64,000 nt of DNA from Paenibacillus beijingensis (GTDB lineage: Bacteria > Bacillota > Bacilli > Paenibacillales > Paenibacillaceae), in NCBI RefSeq assembly GCF_000961095.1, contig NZ_CP011058.1, positions 1,579,001 through 1,643,000 on the forward strand. Reading direction: 5' to 3'. A model generated the notes under the pieces. It worked only from the letters and a program-made list of their open reading frames with translations, ran no database searches and was not told where the DNA came from. Every line of letters starts with the position of its first letter. Within the stretch, counting starts at the first letter, position 1. The position numbers were made by a program, and so were the translations under genes. Shown here in pieces: positions 17,430-25,886 of this stretch.

Positions 17430-18381
17430 TCGCATTCACCTCAAGTAAATGGCATGCACAGCCCCAATCCTGTTCCTTTTCCGCAAAAAGAGGCGCCTTA
17501 AGACAAATGTTTTGACGCAAGGGGCACTTTTGGTAAAACACGCACGCCCCGCTGCCACCGTCCGCTGCCGGCTCGGCAAACCCGATACCTTGTGTCGTTT
17601 CTTCGTACACGCTCGGCAGGGAAGACAGCAGAATCCGCGTATACGGATGGTCGGGCTGCCGGAACAACTCCCCGGCGGGGCCGACCTCAACCAGCTTACC
17701 CTTATATAATACGGCAATCCGGTCACACATGTAGCGAATGACCGACATATTATGCGAAATAAATAAATACGTTAAATTCCGTTCTTTTTTAAGCTCTTTC
17801 AGCAGGTTGAGCACCTGTGCCTGCACGGAAACGTCAAGAGCCGAGGTCGGCTCATCGAGCACGATAAAAGACGGATCGGTAATTAACGCGCGCGCGATCG
17901 CGATCCGCTGCCGCTGCCCGCCACTGAACTCGTGCGGATAACGGTAAAGATGCTCTTCTTTTAGGCCCACCCGCTTGATGAGCGCATGAAGCTTCGCTTC
18001 CGCCCCCTTATCCTTCCGCTCCGCCGCCGGCAGCGCATGAAGCGGTTCTAAAATAATGTCTTTAACGGTCATGCGAGGATCAAGCGAAGACTGGGGATCT
18101 TGAAATACGATCTGAATTTGCCCGGGACGCGGACTATGGAACTTCCCTTTGTTCCATAATGATTCTCCAAGGTACGTAATGCTTCCTTCCGTCGGCATTT
18201 CCAGCCCGATCAGCATTTTGCCGATCGTGCTTTTCCCCGATCCGGATTCTCCGACAAGCCCGAACGCTTCCCCTTGGCGGATGGACATCGTCATTTCCTG
18301 AACTGCGTGAACGAGCTGTTTCCCTTTGCCGAACCGCTTGCCCACTTGCCGCATTTGAATTAAATCGTTCATTCGTTTCAT
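17422..18381 (-). CDS. ddpF: Dipeptide ABC transporter ATP-binding protein (DdpF/OppF type)
   Basis: A 319-residue ATPase with Walker A GESGSGKST, Q-loop FQDPQSSLDPRM, signature FSGGQRQRIAIARAL and Walker B FIVLDEPTSALD. The C-terminal oligopeptide-transporter extension carries a Cys-rich motif (CVFYQKCPLRQNIC). Its start codon overlaps the ddpD stop (TAATG), with GGGAGGT in the ddpD 3' end. It pairs with DdpD to energise import. Substrate is inferred from the D-Ala-D-Ala dipeptidase gene at the head of the operon. Confidence 0.93.
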   Translation of the reverse strand: MKRMNDLIQMRQVGKRFGKGKQLVHAVQEMTMSIRQGEAFGLVGESGSGKSTIGKMLIGLEMPTEGSITYLGESLWNKGKFHSPRPGQIQIVFQDPQSSLDPRMTVKDIILEPLHALPAAERKDKGAEAKLHALIKRVGLKEEHLYRYPHEFSGGQRQRIAIARALITDPSFIVLDEPTSALDVSVQAQVLNLLKELKKERNLTYLFISHNMSVIRYMCDRIAVLYKGKLVEVGPAGELFRQPDHPYTRILLSSLPSVYEETTQGIGFAEPAADGGSGACVFYQKCPLRQNICLKAPLFAEKEQDWGCACHLLEVNANV

Positions 18382-19337
18382 TACCTCCCTACCCAGCAGG
18401 CTGCGCGATGTCCCGGCGTCCGCTGATCCAGCTCGGGTTTGCGTTCACTGCATATTTGGACGGCCTGTGGACAGCGGGATGCGAAGCAGCATCCAATGGG
18501 ACGATTTCGCAAATCGGGCACGCTGCCTTCAATGGCCTGCAACGGCTCGTTCGGGTCGGCCAAATCGGGAAGGGCGTTAAGCAAAGCTTGCGTATACGGA
18601 TGCTGCGGCGAGCGCAGTACGTCCAGCGTGCTTCCCGTCTCCACCACTTCTCCGGCATACATAATGGCAACCTTGCTGCACAGCTCGGCAACAACGCCGA
18701 GATCGTGCGTAATGAACAGAATCGACGTTCCGCGCTTCACCGACAGTTCCTTCATCAGCTTCAAAATTTCATATTGAATCGTCACATCGAGCGCCGTCGT
18801 TGATTCGTCCGCGATCAGCAGGTCAGGGGGGGCCGCCATCGCCAGCGCGATCACGACCCGCTGCCGCATGCCGCCGCTCAGCTCGAACGGATATTTCTCC
18901 GCGACCAGTTCGGGATCGTGGATCTGAACGTCCCGCAGCGCTTGTACCGCAAGACGTTTGGCTTCTTTGCCGGCTACGCCGCGATGTCTCTTCATGACCT
19001 CCGCCAGCTGCTTGCCGACGCGCATCGTCGGATGCAGGGCGGTCATCGGCTCCTGAAAAATCATGCCGATTTCTTTGCCGCGGATCGCCTGTATTTCTTT
19101 TTTGCTGAGCGCCAGCAGATTTTTGCCGGCATACCATATTTCACCGCTGGTCACTTCGGCATTTTTCTCCAGCAAACCGAGAATCGAAAGCGCCGTCACG
19201 GACTTGCCGGACCCGGACTCGCCGACAACGCCCAATATTTCGCCTTTTTGGATCGATAGATTGACGTGCTGCAATGCTTTCATCGTACCGCGCATGCCAT
19301 GGAATTCCACCGATAAATTTTTGATATCGATCAGCAT
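18381..19337 (-). CDS. ddpD: Dipeptide ABC transporter ATP-binding protein (DdpD/OppD type)
   Basis: A 318-residue ATPase. Walker A GESGSGKSV, Q-loop FQEPMTALHPTM, signature LSGGMRQRVVIALAMA and Walker B LLIADESTTALD are clear, and the C-terminal extension has the family cysteines (CCFASRCPQAVQIC). AGGGAGG precedes the ATG. It lies 13 bp after ddpC and overlaps ddpF. The gene order permease-permease-ATPase-ATPase is that of Dpp/Opp/Ddp systems. Confidence 0.93.
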   Translation of the reverse strand: MLIDIKNLSVEFHGMRGTMKALQHVNLSIQKGEILGVVGESGSGKSVTALSILGLLEKNAEVTSGEIWYAGKNLLALSKKEIQAIRGKEIGMIFQEPMTALHPTMRVGKQLAEVMKRHRGVAGKEAKRLAVQALRDVQIHDPELVAEKYPFELSGGMRQRVVIALAMAAPPDLLIADESTTALDVTIQYEILKLMKELSVKRGTSILFITHDLGVVAELCSKVAIMYAGEVVETGSTLDVLRSPQHPYTQALLNALPDLADPNEPLQAIEGSVPDLRNRPIGCCFASRCPQAVQICSERKPELDQRTPGHRAACWVGR

Positions 19338-19350
19338 CCTTTTGTCCTCC

Positions 19351-20226
19351 CTAGCGGCTGGATTTCGGATCCAAAATATCCCGAATTCCGTCCCCGATCA
19401 GATTTAAAGCACCGGATGTCAAGAAAAGGGCCAAACCGGGAAAAGTAGGATACCACCAGTAATCGAGCAAATATTTCCAGCCCGTACTAATCATCGCGCC
19501 CCATTCCGGAGCGGGAGGCTGAGCGCCCAATCCAAGAAATCCGAGCGTCGCGACCATCAGAATCGCGTCCCCGATATCAAGCGTCACCTGGATAATAACC
19601 GGAGAGACGACATTCGGAATGATGTGGCGGGCAATGATGCGCCGCGGCTTGATGCCAAACGTCACGGCCGCTTTCACAAACAGCTTTTCCCGCAGGGCCA
19701 GCGTTTCTCCCCGCGCTAATCGGACATAAACGGGAATTTTGACGACAGCAATCGCAATCATCGCGTTTTGCAGGCTCGGGCCGAGCGCGGCGGCAAACGC
19801 CATCGCCAATATGAGCGTCGGGAAGGCGAGAATCATATCCATAATCCGCATTATCACTTGATCGACCTTGCCCCCGAAATAACCGGCAATCGTTCCGAGT
19901 ACCGTGCCGATCAGCCCGGCGCAAACGACAATGACGATGCCGATACCGAGAGACAGGCGCGCCCCATATAAAATACGGGTGAAAATATCCCGTCCGACTT
20001 CGTCCGTTCCGAACCAATGGTTCCCCGACGGGCCTTGAAACCGCTCGATGACGTTGATCTTGTTCGGGTCGTGGGCGCTGATTAGCGGAGCCGCCAACGA
20101 AAGCAGAATCATGATCGCCAAAATCGCCAGCCCGATTATCGTCATCGGATTTTTCTTCAATTTGTACCAAAATGGATTGATTTCTTTTGCAGGCGGGAGA
20201 ACCGTTTCGTTTATCTGAACTTGCAT
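19351..20226 (-). CDS. ddpC: Dipeptide ABC transporter permease (DdpC/DppC type)
   Basis: A 291-residue permease with an N-terminal cytoplasmic segment, a first membrane span (MTIIGLAILAIMILLSLAAP), the OppC N-domain motif HWFGTDEVGRDIFTRILYGAR and the permease EAA-like loop GIKPRRIIARHIIPN. The start is ATG 20226, directly behind AGGGAGG; the longer frame (to 20304) overlaps ddpB and lacks a site. It forms the channel with DdpB. Confidence 0.92.
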   Translation of the reverse strand: MQVQINETVLPPAKEINPFWYKLKKNPMTIIGLAILAIMILLSLAAPLISAHDPNKINVIERFQGPSGNHWFGTDEVGRDIFTRILYGARLSLGIGIVIVVCAGLIGTVLGTIAGYFGGKVDQVIMRIMDMILAFPTLILAMAFAAALGPSLQNAMIAIAVVKIPVYVRLARGETLALREKLFVKAAVTFGIKPRRIIARHIIPNVVSPVIIQVTLDIGDAILMVATLGFLGLGAQPPAPEWGAMISTGWKYLLDYWWYPTFPGLALFLTSGALNLIGDGIRDILDPKSSR

Positions 20227-20239
20227 CGTTTGCCCTCCC

Positions 20240-21244
20240 TTACGCTTTAATTTGCGGATCCAGCACGTAATAAGCCAAATCGACGATAAGATTGATGAGC
20301 GCATAGCCGATTGAAATGATCAGGGTGAAGCCCATAATCGCCGGAAAATCGAGATAGGAAATGGAGTCGACGACATATTTGCCCATTCCCGGCCAGGCAA
20401 AAATCGTCTCCGTCACGACGGCCCCACCCAGCAGCGAGCCGAACGACAGCCCGACAACGGTGATGGTCGGAATGAGCGCGTTGCGCAGTGCGTAACGCAG
20501 CAGCAGAAACGGTCCGCTGATCCCGTTGGCCAGAGCCGTCCGGATATATTCCTGTCCGAGCACTTCCAGCATGCTTGCCCGCACCTGGCGGGTAATGATG
20601 GCGAGCTGGGCATAGGAAAGCGTTACGGCCGGGATGAACAGATGCCACAAGCTGTTTTTGAAAGCGGCCCAGTTGCCCGTCAGCAGACTGTCGAGCAGAT
20701 ACAAGCCCGTAATGCGCGCCGGCGGCGCAATGTCCATATCGAGCCGTCCGGTTGAAGGAAACCAACCTAAATAGCCGTAGAAAACAAGAATCATGACGAG
20801 TCCGCTCCAAAATACCGGTGTTGAAACGCCCGCGATCGAGAACACCCGCGCGCCATGATCCCAGCCGGTATCCTTCTTGACGGCGGACAGGACGCCAAGC
20901 GGTATCCCGACGATAAGCGCGAACAGAAAAGCGAGCAGGGCCAGTTCAATCGTTGCCGGAAAAAAGACGAACAAGTCTTGCGCAACCGGCTGCTGCGTAC
21001 GAATGGAAATTCCGAGATCCCCCGCGAAAAGTCCTTTGACATAAGTGAAATATTGGACCCAGACCGGTTGATCCAGGCCCAATTGATGCCTCACTTGCTG
21101 CAGTGTTTGCTCACTCGCACGTTGGCCTACCAGCATTCTTGCGGGATCTCCCGGAATGATATGCGAGAGAAAAAAGATGATCAGCGTCACTCCGAAAGCT
21201 ACGAAGAACAGCATGATAAGACGTTTGGCGATCATCTGCCCCAT
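20240..21244 (-). CDS. ddpB: Dipeptide ABC transporter permease (DdpB/DppB type)
   Basis: A 334-residue permease with the DppB signature start (MIAKRLIMLFFVAFGVTLIIFF), HIIPGDPARMLVG, and six predicted membrane spans with the loop ALANGISGPFLLLRYALRNAL. It follows ddpA by 20 bp. It works with DdpC in uptake of D-Ala-containing dipeptides, by context. Confidence 0.92.
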   Translation of the reverse strand: MGQMIAKRLIMLFFVAFGVTLIIFFLSHIIPGDPARMLVGQRASEQTLQQVRHQLGLDQPVWVQYFTYVKGLFAGDLGISIRTQQPVAQDLFVFFPATIELALLAFLFALIVGIPLGVLSAVKKDTGWDHGARVFSIAGVSTPVFWSGLVMILVFYGYLGWFPSTGRLDMDIAPPARITGLYLLDSLLTGNWAAFKNSLWHLFIPAVTLSYAQLAIITRQVRASMLEVLGQEYIRTALANGISGPFLLLRYALRNALIPTITVVGLSFGSLLGGAVVTETIFAWPGMGKYVVDSISYLDFPAIMGFTLIISIGYALINLIVDLAYYVLDPQIKA

Positions 21245-21264
21245 GAGAAAACACGCTCCTTCAT

Positions 21265-22872
21265 CTATTTTGACATTTCCGCCACATTATAGATTCCTTC
21301 CAGCATCGGATTGTACAGGAATCCTTTCACCGCTTTGCTGACCGGCAGCAAATAATCTTTCTGGTACAGGAGAACATAAGGAGCTTCGTCGATTACGATA
21401 TCCTGCGCCTGGCTGTAAAGCGTCTCCCGCTCCGCCTGATCGTTGACGGATGCCGCTTTGCGCACGAGTCCGTCCACTTGATCATTTTTGTAAAACGCGC
21501 GGTTTCCGGACAGTCCGAAGTTGCTGGAATCGAACCAGTAGTTCATGAACATGAACGGATCGGCGAAGTCCGGGCTCCAGACGCCGAGACACAAATCGAA
21601 ATCGCCTTTGTCGATCATGTCGCGCTGCGTCGCGTAGGCGACTTTTTTCAAGTTCAATTTGATGCCGGCTTCGCCCAGGTAAGATTGAAGGGTGAGCGCT
21701 TCGGTCTCCCACCACGGCCATTTATCGGAATAAACGAGATCGAGCGTCAGGTTGCTTACGCCCGCTTCGGCGAGCAGCGACTTCGCTTTCGCGGTATCGA
21801 AGCTGTACTGCTTCGCGTTGTCGTTATGGCCCCACAGCCCTTGCGGAATCGGGCCGCGCATCTGGGTGGCGTATCCCTGCTGCACCGAGTCGGCAATCGC
21901 TTTGTAATCGACGGCGTAGCTGATCGCCTGCCGCACCTTCGGATCTTTAAGAGCGGGGTTCCCTTTGCTCGAATTAATATAGGCAATATCGACAAACAGG
22001 CTCGGCTGCTGCACGATTTGCACGTTCGGCAGCGCACTTACTCCGCCCAGCTGCTCGACCGGGATTCCTTCGGCGATGTCGATATCGCCTTTTTCCAGCT
22101 GCAAACGCTGCGCCGACGGATCGGCGATGATTTTGTAATAAACGGTCTTCAGCGCCGGCTTGACGGAAGCGTTCGGATTCAGCTCCAGCTTCAGATACTC
22201 GCCCTTCTTCCATTCCGTCAGCTGGTAAGCGCCGCTGCCCATCGTATGCTCGGCCAAATAGCTTTGACCCAAATCTCCGTTTACTTCATGCTCCTTTACT
22301 TTCGGGCTCACGATTCCGCCGTAGTTCGCAGCCAAAGTGGACAAGAACGGCGGGAAGTTATTTTTAAGCGTAAACACGACGGTTTTGGCATCCGGCGCTT
22401 TCACTTCCTGAATGACGCCGAACACATCGACCGGGCCTTTGGCGATTTTCAGGATGCGGTCGAACGTGAATTTCACCGCTTCGGCATCGACGGCCGTCCC
22501 GTCGGCAAACTTATGGCCCTCGTTAAGGGTAAAGGTCCACGTCTTTCCGTCCGGGCTCACCTTCCAATCCTTGGCCAGTCCCGGCTTCACTTCGGTTGTC
22601 GCTCCGTCGTACTCAACCAGCCGTTCATACGTCGGGTATGTTATTTTCCAGGCGGCATTGTCCATCGTAACCGCCGGATCGAGGGTGCCTTCGTCCGCGG
22701 TCATCGCTACGACCAGGCTGTCTTTGGCGCCGCTTGTAGTGCCGGCCGTATTGTCTGTCGTAGAAGGTGCTGCCTGGTTTGTCGCTCCCGATTGGGCGGA
22801 TTTGCCGCTGCAAGCCGTCAAAGCCAGGATGAGGACGAGAATACAAATCAATTCAAAAACGCGAGATTTCAT
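21265..22872 (-). CDS. ddpA: Dipeptide-binding lipoprotein (SBP family 5)
   Basis: A 535-residue extracellular binding protein. The signal peptide ends in a lipobox LTAC at about residues 18-21, followed by a Ser/Thr/Gly-rich linker to residue 50. The body shows the family 5 motif (YERLVEYDGATTEVKPGLAKDW) and ends LYQKDYLLPVSKAVKGF. It captures peptide for DdpBCDF. Specificity for D-Ala-D-Ala is inferred only from the ddpX neighbour; it could equally bind other short peptides or cell-wall fragments. Confidence 0.9.
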   Translation of the reverse strand: MKSRVFELICILVLILALTACSGKSAQSGATNQAAPSTTDNTAGTTSGAKDSLVVAMTADEGTLDPAVTMDNAAWKITYPTYERLVEYDGATTEVKPGLAKDWKVSPDGKTWTFTLNEGHKFADGTAVDAEAVKFTFDRILKIAKGPVDVFGVIQEVKAPDAKTVVFTLKNNFPPFLSTLAANYGGIVSPKVKEHEVNGDLGQSYLAEHTMGSGAYQLTEWKKGEYLKLELNPNASVKPALKTVYYKIIADPSAQRLQLEKGDIDIAEGIPVEQLGGVSALPNVQIVQQPSLFVDIAYINSSKGNPALKDPKVRQAISYAVDYKAIADSVQQGYATQMRGPIPQGLWGHNDNAKQYSFDTAKAKSLLAEAGVSNLTLDLVYSDKWPWWETEALTLQSYLGEAGIKLNLKKVAYATQRDMIDKGDFDLCLGVWSPDFADPFMFMNYWFDSSNFGLSGNRAFYKNDQVDGLVRKAASVNDQAERETLYSQAQDIVIDEAPYVLLYQKDYLLPVSKAVKGFLYNPMLEGIYNVAEMSK

Positions 22873-22971
22873 AGGTACCCTCCTAAATTGAATTCGCTAT
22901 AGGTTCTATATAAAGTCGCAATATATTAAAAAGTTATTTAATATATTGAAACGCATTATAGAAAACAGCCT

Positions 22972-23655
22972 TTATTTGCGCACTCCTTTGTAGATGGCCT
23001 GTCCGCCGGTCAGCATCGCCCACCGCTGATTTCCGTAATCGTAGTGCCACCATTCCTCATCGTAGTTTTCGAATCCGGCATTCGCCATGACCTGTTTCAG
23101 GAGCCTTCGGTTCGTGCGAATCTTCAATTCGGTTTCGGTCAAGAGAGCCGCCCGCTCGTACCAATCGGTCCTGGCTTTAACCGTGAATTCATCAAATCCG
23201 GTTCCCATGTCGAGCCATCCTTCTGGATCGGCGATGGTCAGATCGACGGCTCCGCCGGTCATATGCGGCGATGGCATATCGACATTGTCCGAAGGATAAG
23301 CGACGAACTTCGCGAGCTCGCGGGCGACCTCGCTCTCGTTCATTCCCTTTCGCCGAAACGATTCCCGGATCGTTTCATACAGCGCGCGTTGAACTTCGCT
23401 CGGCCTCCAGCCGTCCAGCACGACAAAGCAACAGCCATCCGGAAGGTTCTCCGCCGCCAGCGCCAGCCTTTGCGCCGCCCCTGCCCGTAAGTAGCAATCA
23501 TTTAGCGCTCCGGGAACATTGTGATGAAAATAATAAGGGAGTACTTTAATCCGGGGCGAAATGTCCGATAATGAAACTAAAGGCTCTCCGGTTTCTTGAA
23601 TTGGAATGGATCGATAGAAGTGTTCGTTGTGGGATAGTTGGAGATTGGAATCCAT
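22972..23655 (-). CDS. ddpX: D-alanyl-D-alanine dipeptidase (VanX/DdpX family)
   Basis: Zn-dependent M15D peptidase of 227 residues that cleaves D-Ala-D-Ala. All family motifs are present: the substrate Arg in LDGWRPSEVQ, the zinc motif SPHMTGGAVDLTI (SxHxxGxAxD), and EEWWHYDYG (ExxWH) with the catalytic Glu and third zinc ligand. The start is ATG 23655 with GGAGG five bases before it; the frame open to 23733 begins inside a palindrome. It heads the operon with ddpABCDF, the arrangement of the E. coli ddp locus. No van ligase genes are near, so a catabolic rather than a resistance role is likelier. Confidence 0.93.
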   Translation of the reverse strand: MDSNLQLSHNEHFYRSIPIQETGEPLVSLSDISPRIKVLPYYFHHNVPGALNDCYLRAGAAQRLALAAENLPDGCCFVVLDGWRPSEVQRALYETIRESFRRKGMNESEVARELAKFVAYPSDNVDMPSPHMTGGAVDLTIADPEGWLDMGTGFDEFTVKARTDWYERAALLTETELKIRTNRRLLKQVMANAGFENYDEEWWHYDYGNQRWAMLTGGQAIYKGVRK

Positions 23656-23714
23656 AACTGCCTCCATAGGGTAAATTCTGCGAAGCTGTTCGTTAATGCC
23701 GTATATTATCTTCA

Positions 23715-23733
23715 ATGTCATGAAATATGACAT
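23715..23733. promoter_or_regulatory. Candidate operator upstream of the ddp operon
   Basis: Perfect 7-bp inverted repeats ATGTCAT/ATGACAT separated by GAAAT (19 bp in all), 60 bp before the ddpX start and next to a GATAATATAC -10-like string on the minus strand. It is a plausible site for the XRE-cupin regulator of the operon; binding is inferred. Confidence 0.5.
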
Positions 23734-23959
23734 CGACTTTCACAATAGTAACCTATTTAATTATTTTAGTAAAGTAAAACTTTTTTTAGATTATTGAAAA
23801 ATAAGAGCCGTCCGTAAATTGTAACGTTAGTAGAAGCCCGGCAATAGAAGCCCGGCACTTATTGCGCAGCGAACAACAAAAATTGCCGATAACCGCAGCA
23901 TTTGCTTGCGCGATCGACCATTCGACGGCTTTAGCCGGTCTTTTGGCGTCATTTGTCTT

Positions 23960-23988
23960 TTTACAAAAACGCTCGCTTGCATTATGAT
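23960..23988 (+). promoter_or_regulatory. Sigma-A-type promoter of the riboswitch transcript
   Basis: TTTACA (23960-23965), 17-bp spacer, TATGAT (23983-23988). It lies 25 bp before the c-di-AMP riboswitch on the same strand, the expected distance for a leader RNA. The rest of 23734-23959 shows only AT-rich DNA and a small direct repeat AGAAGCCCGGCA near 23834. Confidence 0.6.
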
Positions 23989-24012
23989 GATAAGTGCTGC
24001 ACTTCTAATTAT

Positions 24013-24146
24013 TTTCGCTTAATTCCGATTGGAAGCGGGGGAACCGAACGCGGATCAGTCCGCAGGGGTGAATCCGGCAAGCCGATTGCGGCTTCCTGGT
24101 AGGGCGACTCTCTGGCCCGAATCCGTCAGCTAACCCCGTCAGCGAA
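24013..24146 (+). ncRNA. Cyclic di-AMP riboswitch (ydaO/yuaA class)
   Basis: Conserved blocks of the ydaO/yuaA motif appear in order: CGCTTAATTCC, GCGGGGGAACC, GGGGTGAATCC, GGTAGGGCGAC, CCCGAATCCGTCAGCTAACCC (split here as CCCGAATCCGTCAG and CTAACCCCGTCAGCG), with a closing stem CGCT/AGCG. It ends 16 bp before an ATG with GGAGAG. In the known class c-di-AMP binding turns expression off, mostly of cell-wall hydrolase and potassium transport genes; here the downstream gene is a small unknown protein. Confidence 0.93.
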
Positions 24147-24162
24147 CAAAGGAGAGATAAAC

Positions 24163-24563
24163 ATGCAGGAACTGGAAAGCGTCCGTTCCGTACATGCGGA
24201 GCTAGGCCGCAAGATCGTAAAGCGGATTTTTTTATTTGGAAAATTGAAAGCGGGTACAGAGTTGTCCTCCACCTGAACTGCGGGCCTTCTTACTGTTGGA
24301 GCACGACCGATCTGCAGCTTCCCGACATCCCCGGCGATTGGTACGCATGGAGCGGCTGGTTCCGGCGTTTTCTCGGCAGGACCCAGACGGAAGCGCTGAG
24401 AGAGCTGGAGCAGAACGCCGAACTAAGGTCGGACCGGCGCAGCATGCTGCTGATTCAGGCCGTAGCGCCGAATGCCCGGCAGGAGAAGCTGTTTCCGGCG
24501 ACATTCTTTTGGACCGAAACGTCGCTTTACGAAGATTGCGACATTCACATCCGGCTGACGTAA
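24163..24563 (+). CDS. Small unknown protein under the riboswitch, split by a -1 shift at T7
   Basis: The start ATG 24163 follows GGAGAG. The zero frame codes MQELESVRSVHAELGRKIVK and reaches a stop at 24274-24276. From the T7 run at 24227-24233 the -1 frame is open to TAA 24561-24563 and reads like protein: WKIESGYRVVLHLNCGPS, then CWSTTDLQLPDIPGDWYAWSG, ending CDIHIRLT. The joined product is ~133 residues, with many Trp and Tyr and no membrane segment. The boundary is T-TTT-TTA (24228-24234), a canonical slippery heptamer; one extra T would also restore the frame. I do not recognise the family. Confidence 0.6.
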
Positions 24564-24582
24564 CAAAGAAAATTATGTGCAA

Positions 24583-24620
24583 AAGAGCGCTTCGGGGGCC
24601 GCGTGCCGCCAAGCGCTCTT
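24583..24620 (+). terminator. Terminator hairpin after the riboswitch gene
   Basis: Perfect arms AAGAGCGCTT (24583-24592) and AAGCGCTCTT (24611-24620). The following T tract is weak on the plus strand, stronger A/T on the other side, so it may serve the convergent CWC gene as well. Confidence 0.6.
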
Positions 24621-24628
24621 ATTGTCGT

Positions 24629-24862
24629 TCAAGGCTTCTCCAGCCCCCGCCGTTCTTTGAACCGCTGCAGGCAGCCGGCGCAAAAGCACGCCCTTCCTCT
24701 TTGATCATCCGGTATTTGCGCGAAAAACTCCTTAGGAAAATTCGCCTTCACGCACCAGCAATTGGTTCCGTCTCCGCCCTGCGCCACACTGCACGCATTG
24801 CCGCCACCGCAGAGCGGGCAGCGCATCGCTGCATCGTCGGCAGCTGTGCCGTTTGCAGCCAT
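24629..24862 (-). CDS. Cysteine-rich CWC family protein
   Basis: A 77-residue protein with eight cysteines: RCPLCGGGNACSVA, NCWC and ACFCAGC spacing, as in the Cys-rich CWC family. The pattern suggests zinc binding, but no function is established. The start is ATG 24862 behind GAGGGGGTG; an in-frame GTG six bases upstream is less well placed. It follows the IclR regulator gene by 15 bp, so the two are probably co-transcribed. Confidence 0.85.
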   Translation of the reverse strand: MAANGTAADDAAMRCPLCGGGNACSVAQGGDGTNCWCVKANFPKEFFAQIPDDQRGRACFCAGCLQRFKERRGLEKP

Positions 24863-24877
24863 GTACACACCCCCTCG

Positions 24878-25621
24878 TTATCGGAGCATCGTGCCCATGC
24901 GCAGCGCAGATTCCATAATTTGCGGTGCGCACTGCCGCATAATGTCCATCGTAAACCTTCCCGCAGGTCCGGATACCGCCAGCGCGCCCGCCAGCTTGCC
25001 CGCATGATTGAAGATCGGGGCGGATACGGCCGCCGCGCCTTGCTCCCGCTCTTCCGTAGAGGTTGCGTAGCCGATGCGGCGGATCTCTTCGAGCTGCTCC
25101 CGGAAGCGCTGCGGATCGATGACGCCGGAGGCGTCCGCTTCCCGCATCAACATGTCCTGTTCGAGAGGGTCCGCGTAAGCGATCAGCACTTTGCCCGAAG
25201 CGCCGACATAGAGCGGCAGCCGCACCCCGACGGGCGCCACCCGGCGCACCGCCTGATTGCTCTGCACCGCCTGGATGCGGATCCGCTCCTTCCCGTCGCG
25301 TACATAGAGGCTGACCGTCTCGCCGAGCGCATCCCGCAGCCGCTCCATCTCCGGCAGCCAGATGACCGCCGGATCGTCGGACTGCGACAAATTGGCGGCC
25401 AGCTCCCACACCCGCATCCCAAGATGGTAACGGTCGCTTGCCCGGTCCCGTTCGACAAAGCCTTTCGCCTCGAGCGTCGACAGCATCCGGTGCACGGTGC
25501 TCTTATGAAGCTCCGTGCGCTCGGCAATTTCCGTCATCGCCAAATTGCTGTCCGACGTAAAACAAAGTAAAATATCAAGCGCTCGCTCCACCGCGCGAAC
25601 GTTCAATTTTCCATCCTGCAC
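24878..25621 (-). CDS. IclR-family transcriptional regulator
   Basis: A 247-residue regulator with an N-terminal winged helix (residues ~8-60, MTEIAERTELHKSTVHRMLSTLEAKGFV) and a C-terminal IclR effector domain (GVRLPLYVGASGKVLIAY, GAAAVSAPIFNHAGKLAGALAVSGP). The start is GTG 25621 with GGAGGA seven bases upstream. Neighbours give no clue to its ligand. A promoter region of about 180 bp separates it from the divergent hydrolase gene. Confidence 0.93.
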   Translation of the reverse strand: MQDGKLNVRAVERALDILLCFTSDSNLAMTEIAERTELHKSTVHRMLSTLEAKGFVERDRASDRYHLGMRVWELAANLSQSDDPAVIWLPEMERLRDALGETVSLYVRDGKERIRIQAVQSNQAVRRVAPVGVRLPLYVGASGKVLIAYADPLEQDMLMREADASGVIDPQRFREQLEEIRRIGYATSTEEREQGAAAVSAPIFNHAGKLAGALAVSGPAGRFTMDIMRQCAPQIMESALRMGTMLR

Positions 25622-25886
25622 GCTGCGTTCCTCCTTAAGCTGCCGCCGCTTTTCCGCCCGTTGCCCCGCTTCTCTCTTCTACCCCTTTGTTTCATAGAGT
25701 GAAACACTGTTACACCTAGTATACGTGAATCTTTAGTTTGCGTAAAGGCGACGACCTTATTTTACAATTCGATTACAACGGGTTACATTATCTCGACATC
25801 AATTGACAGCCCGTACATACCGGACATACGATAAAGGTACAAAGCACGATTTATTCCTTTCATCGACAAGGGGGACTCGACTCGCC

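Noticed and set aside
22972..23655. Vancomycin-resistance locus
   Set aside because: VanX-type peptidase is present, but no D-lactate dehydrogenase, ligase or VanRS-like genes; the operon is a transporter plus catabolic enzymes.
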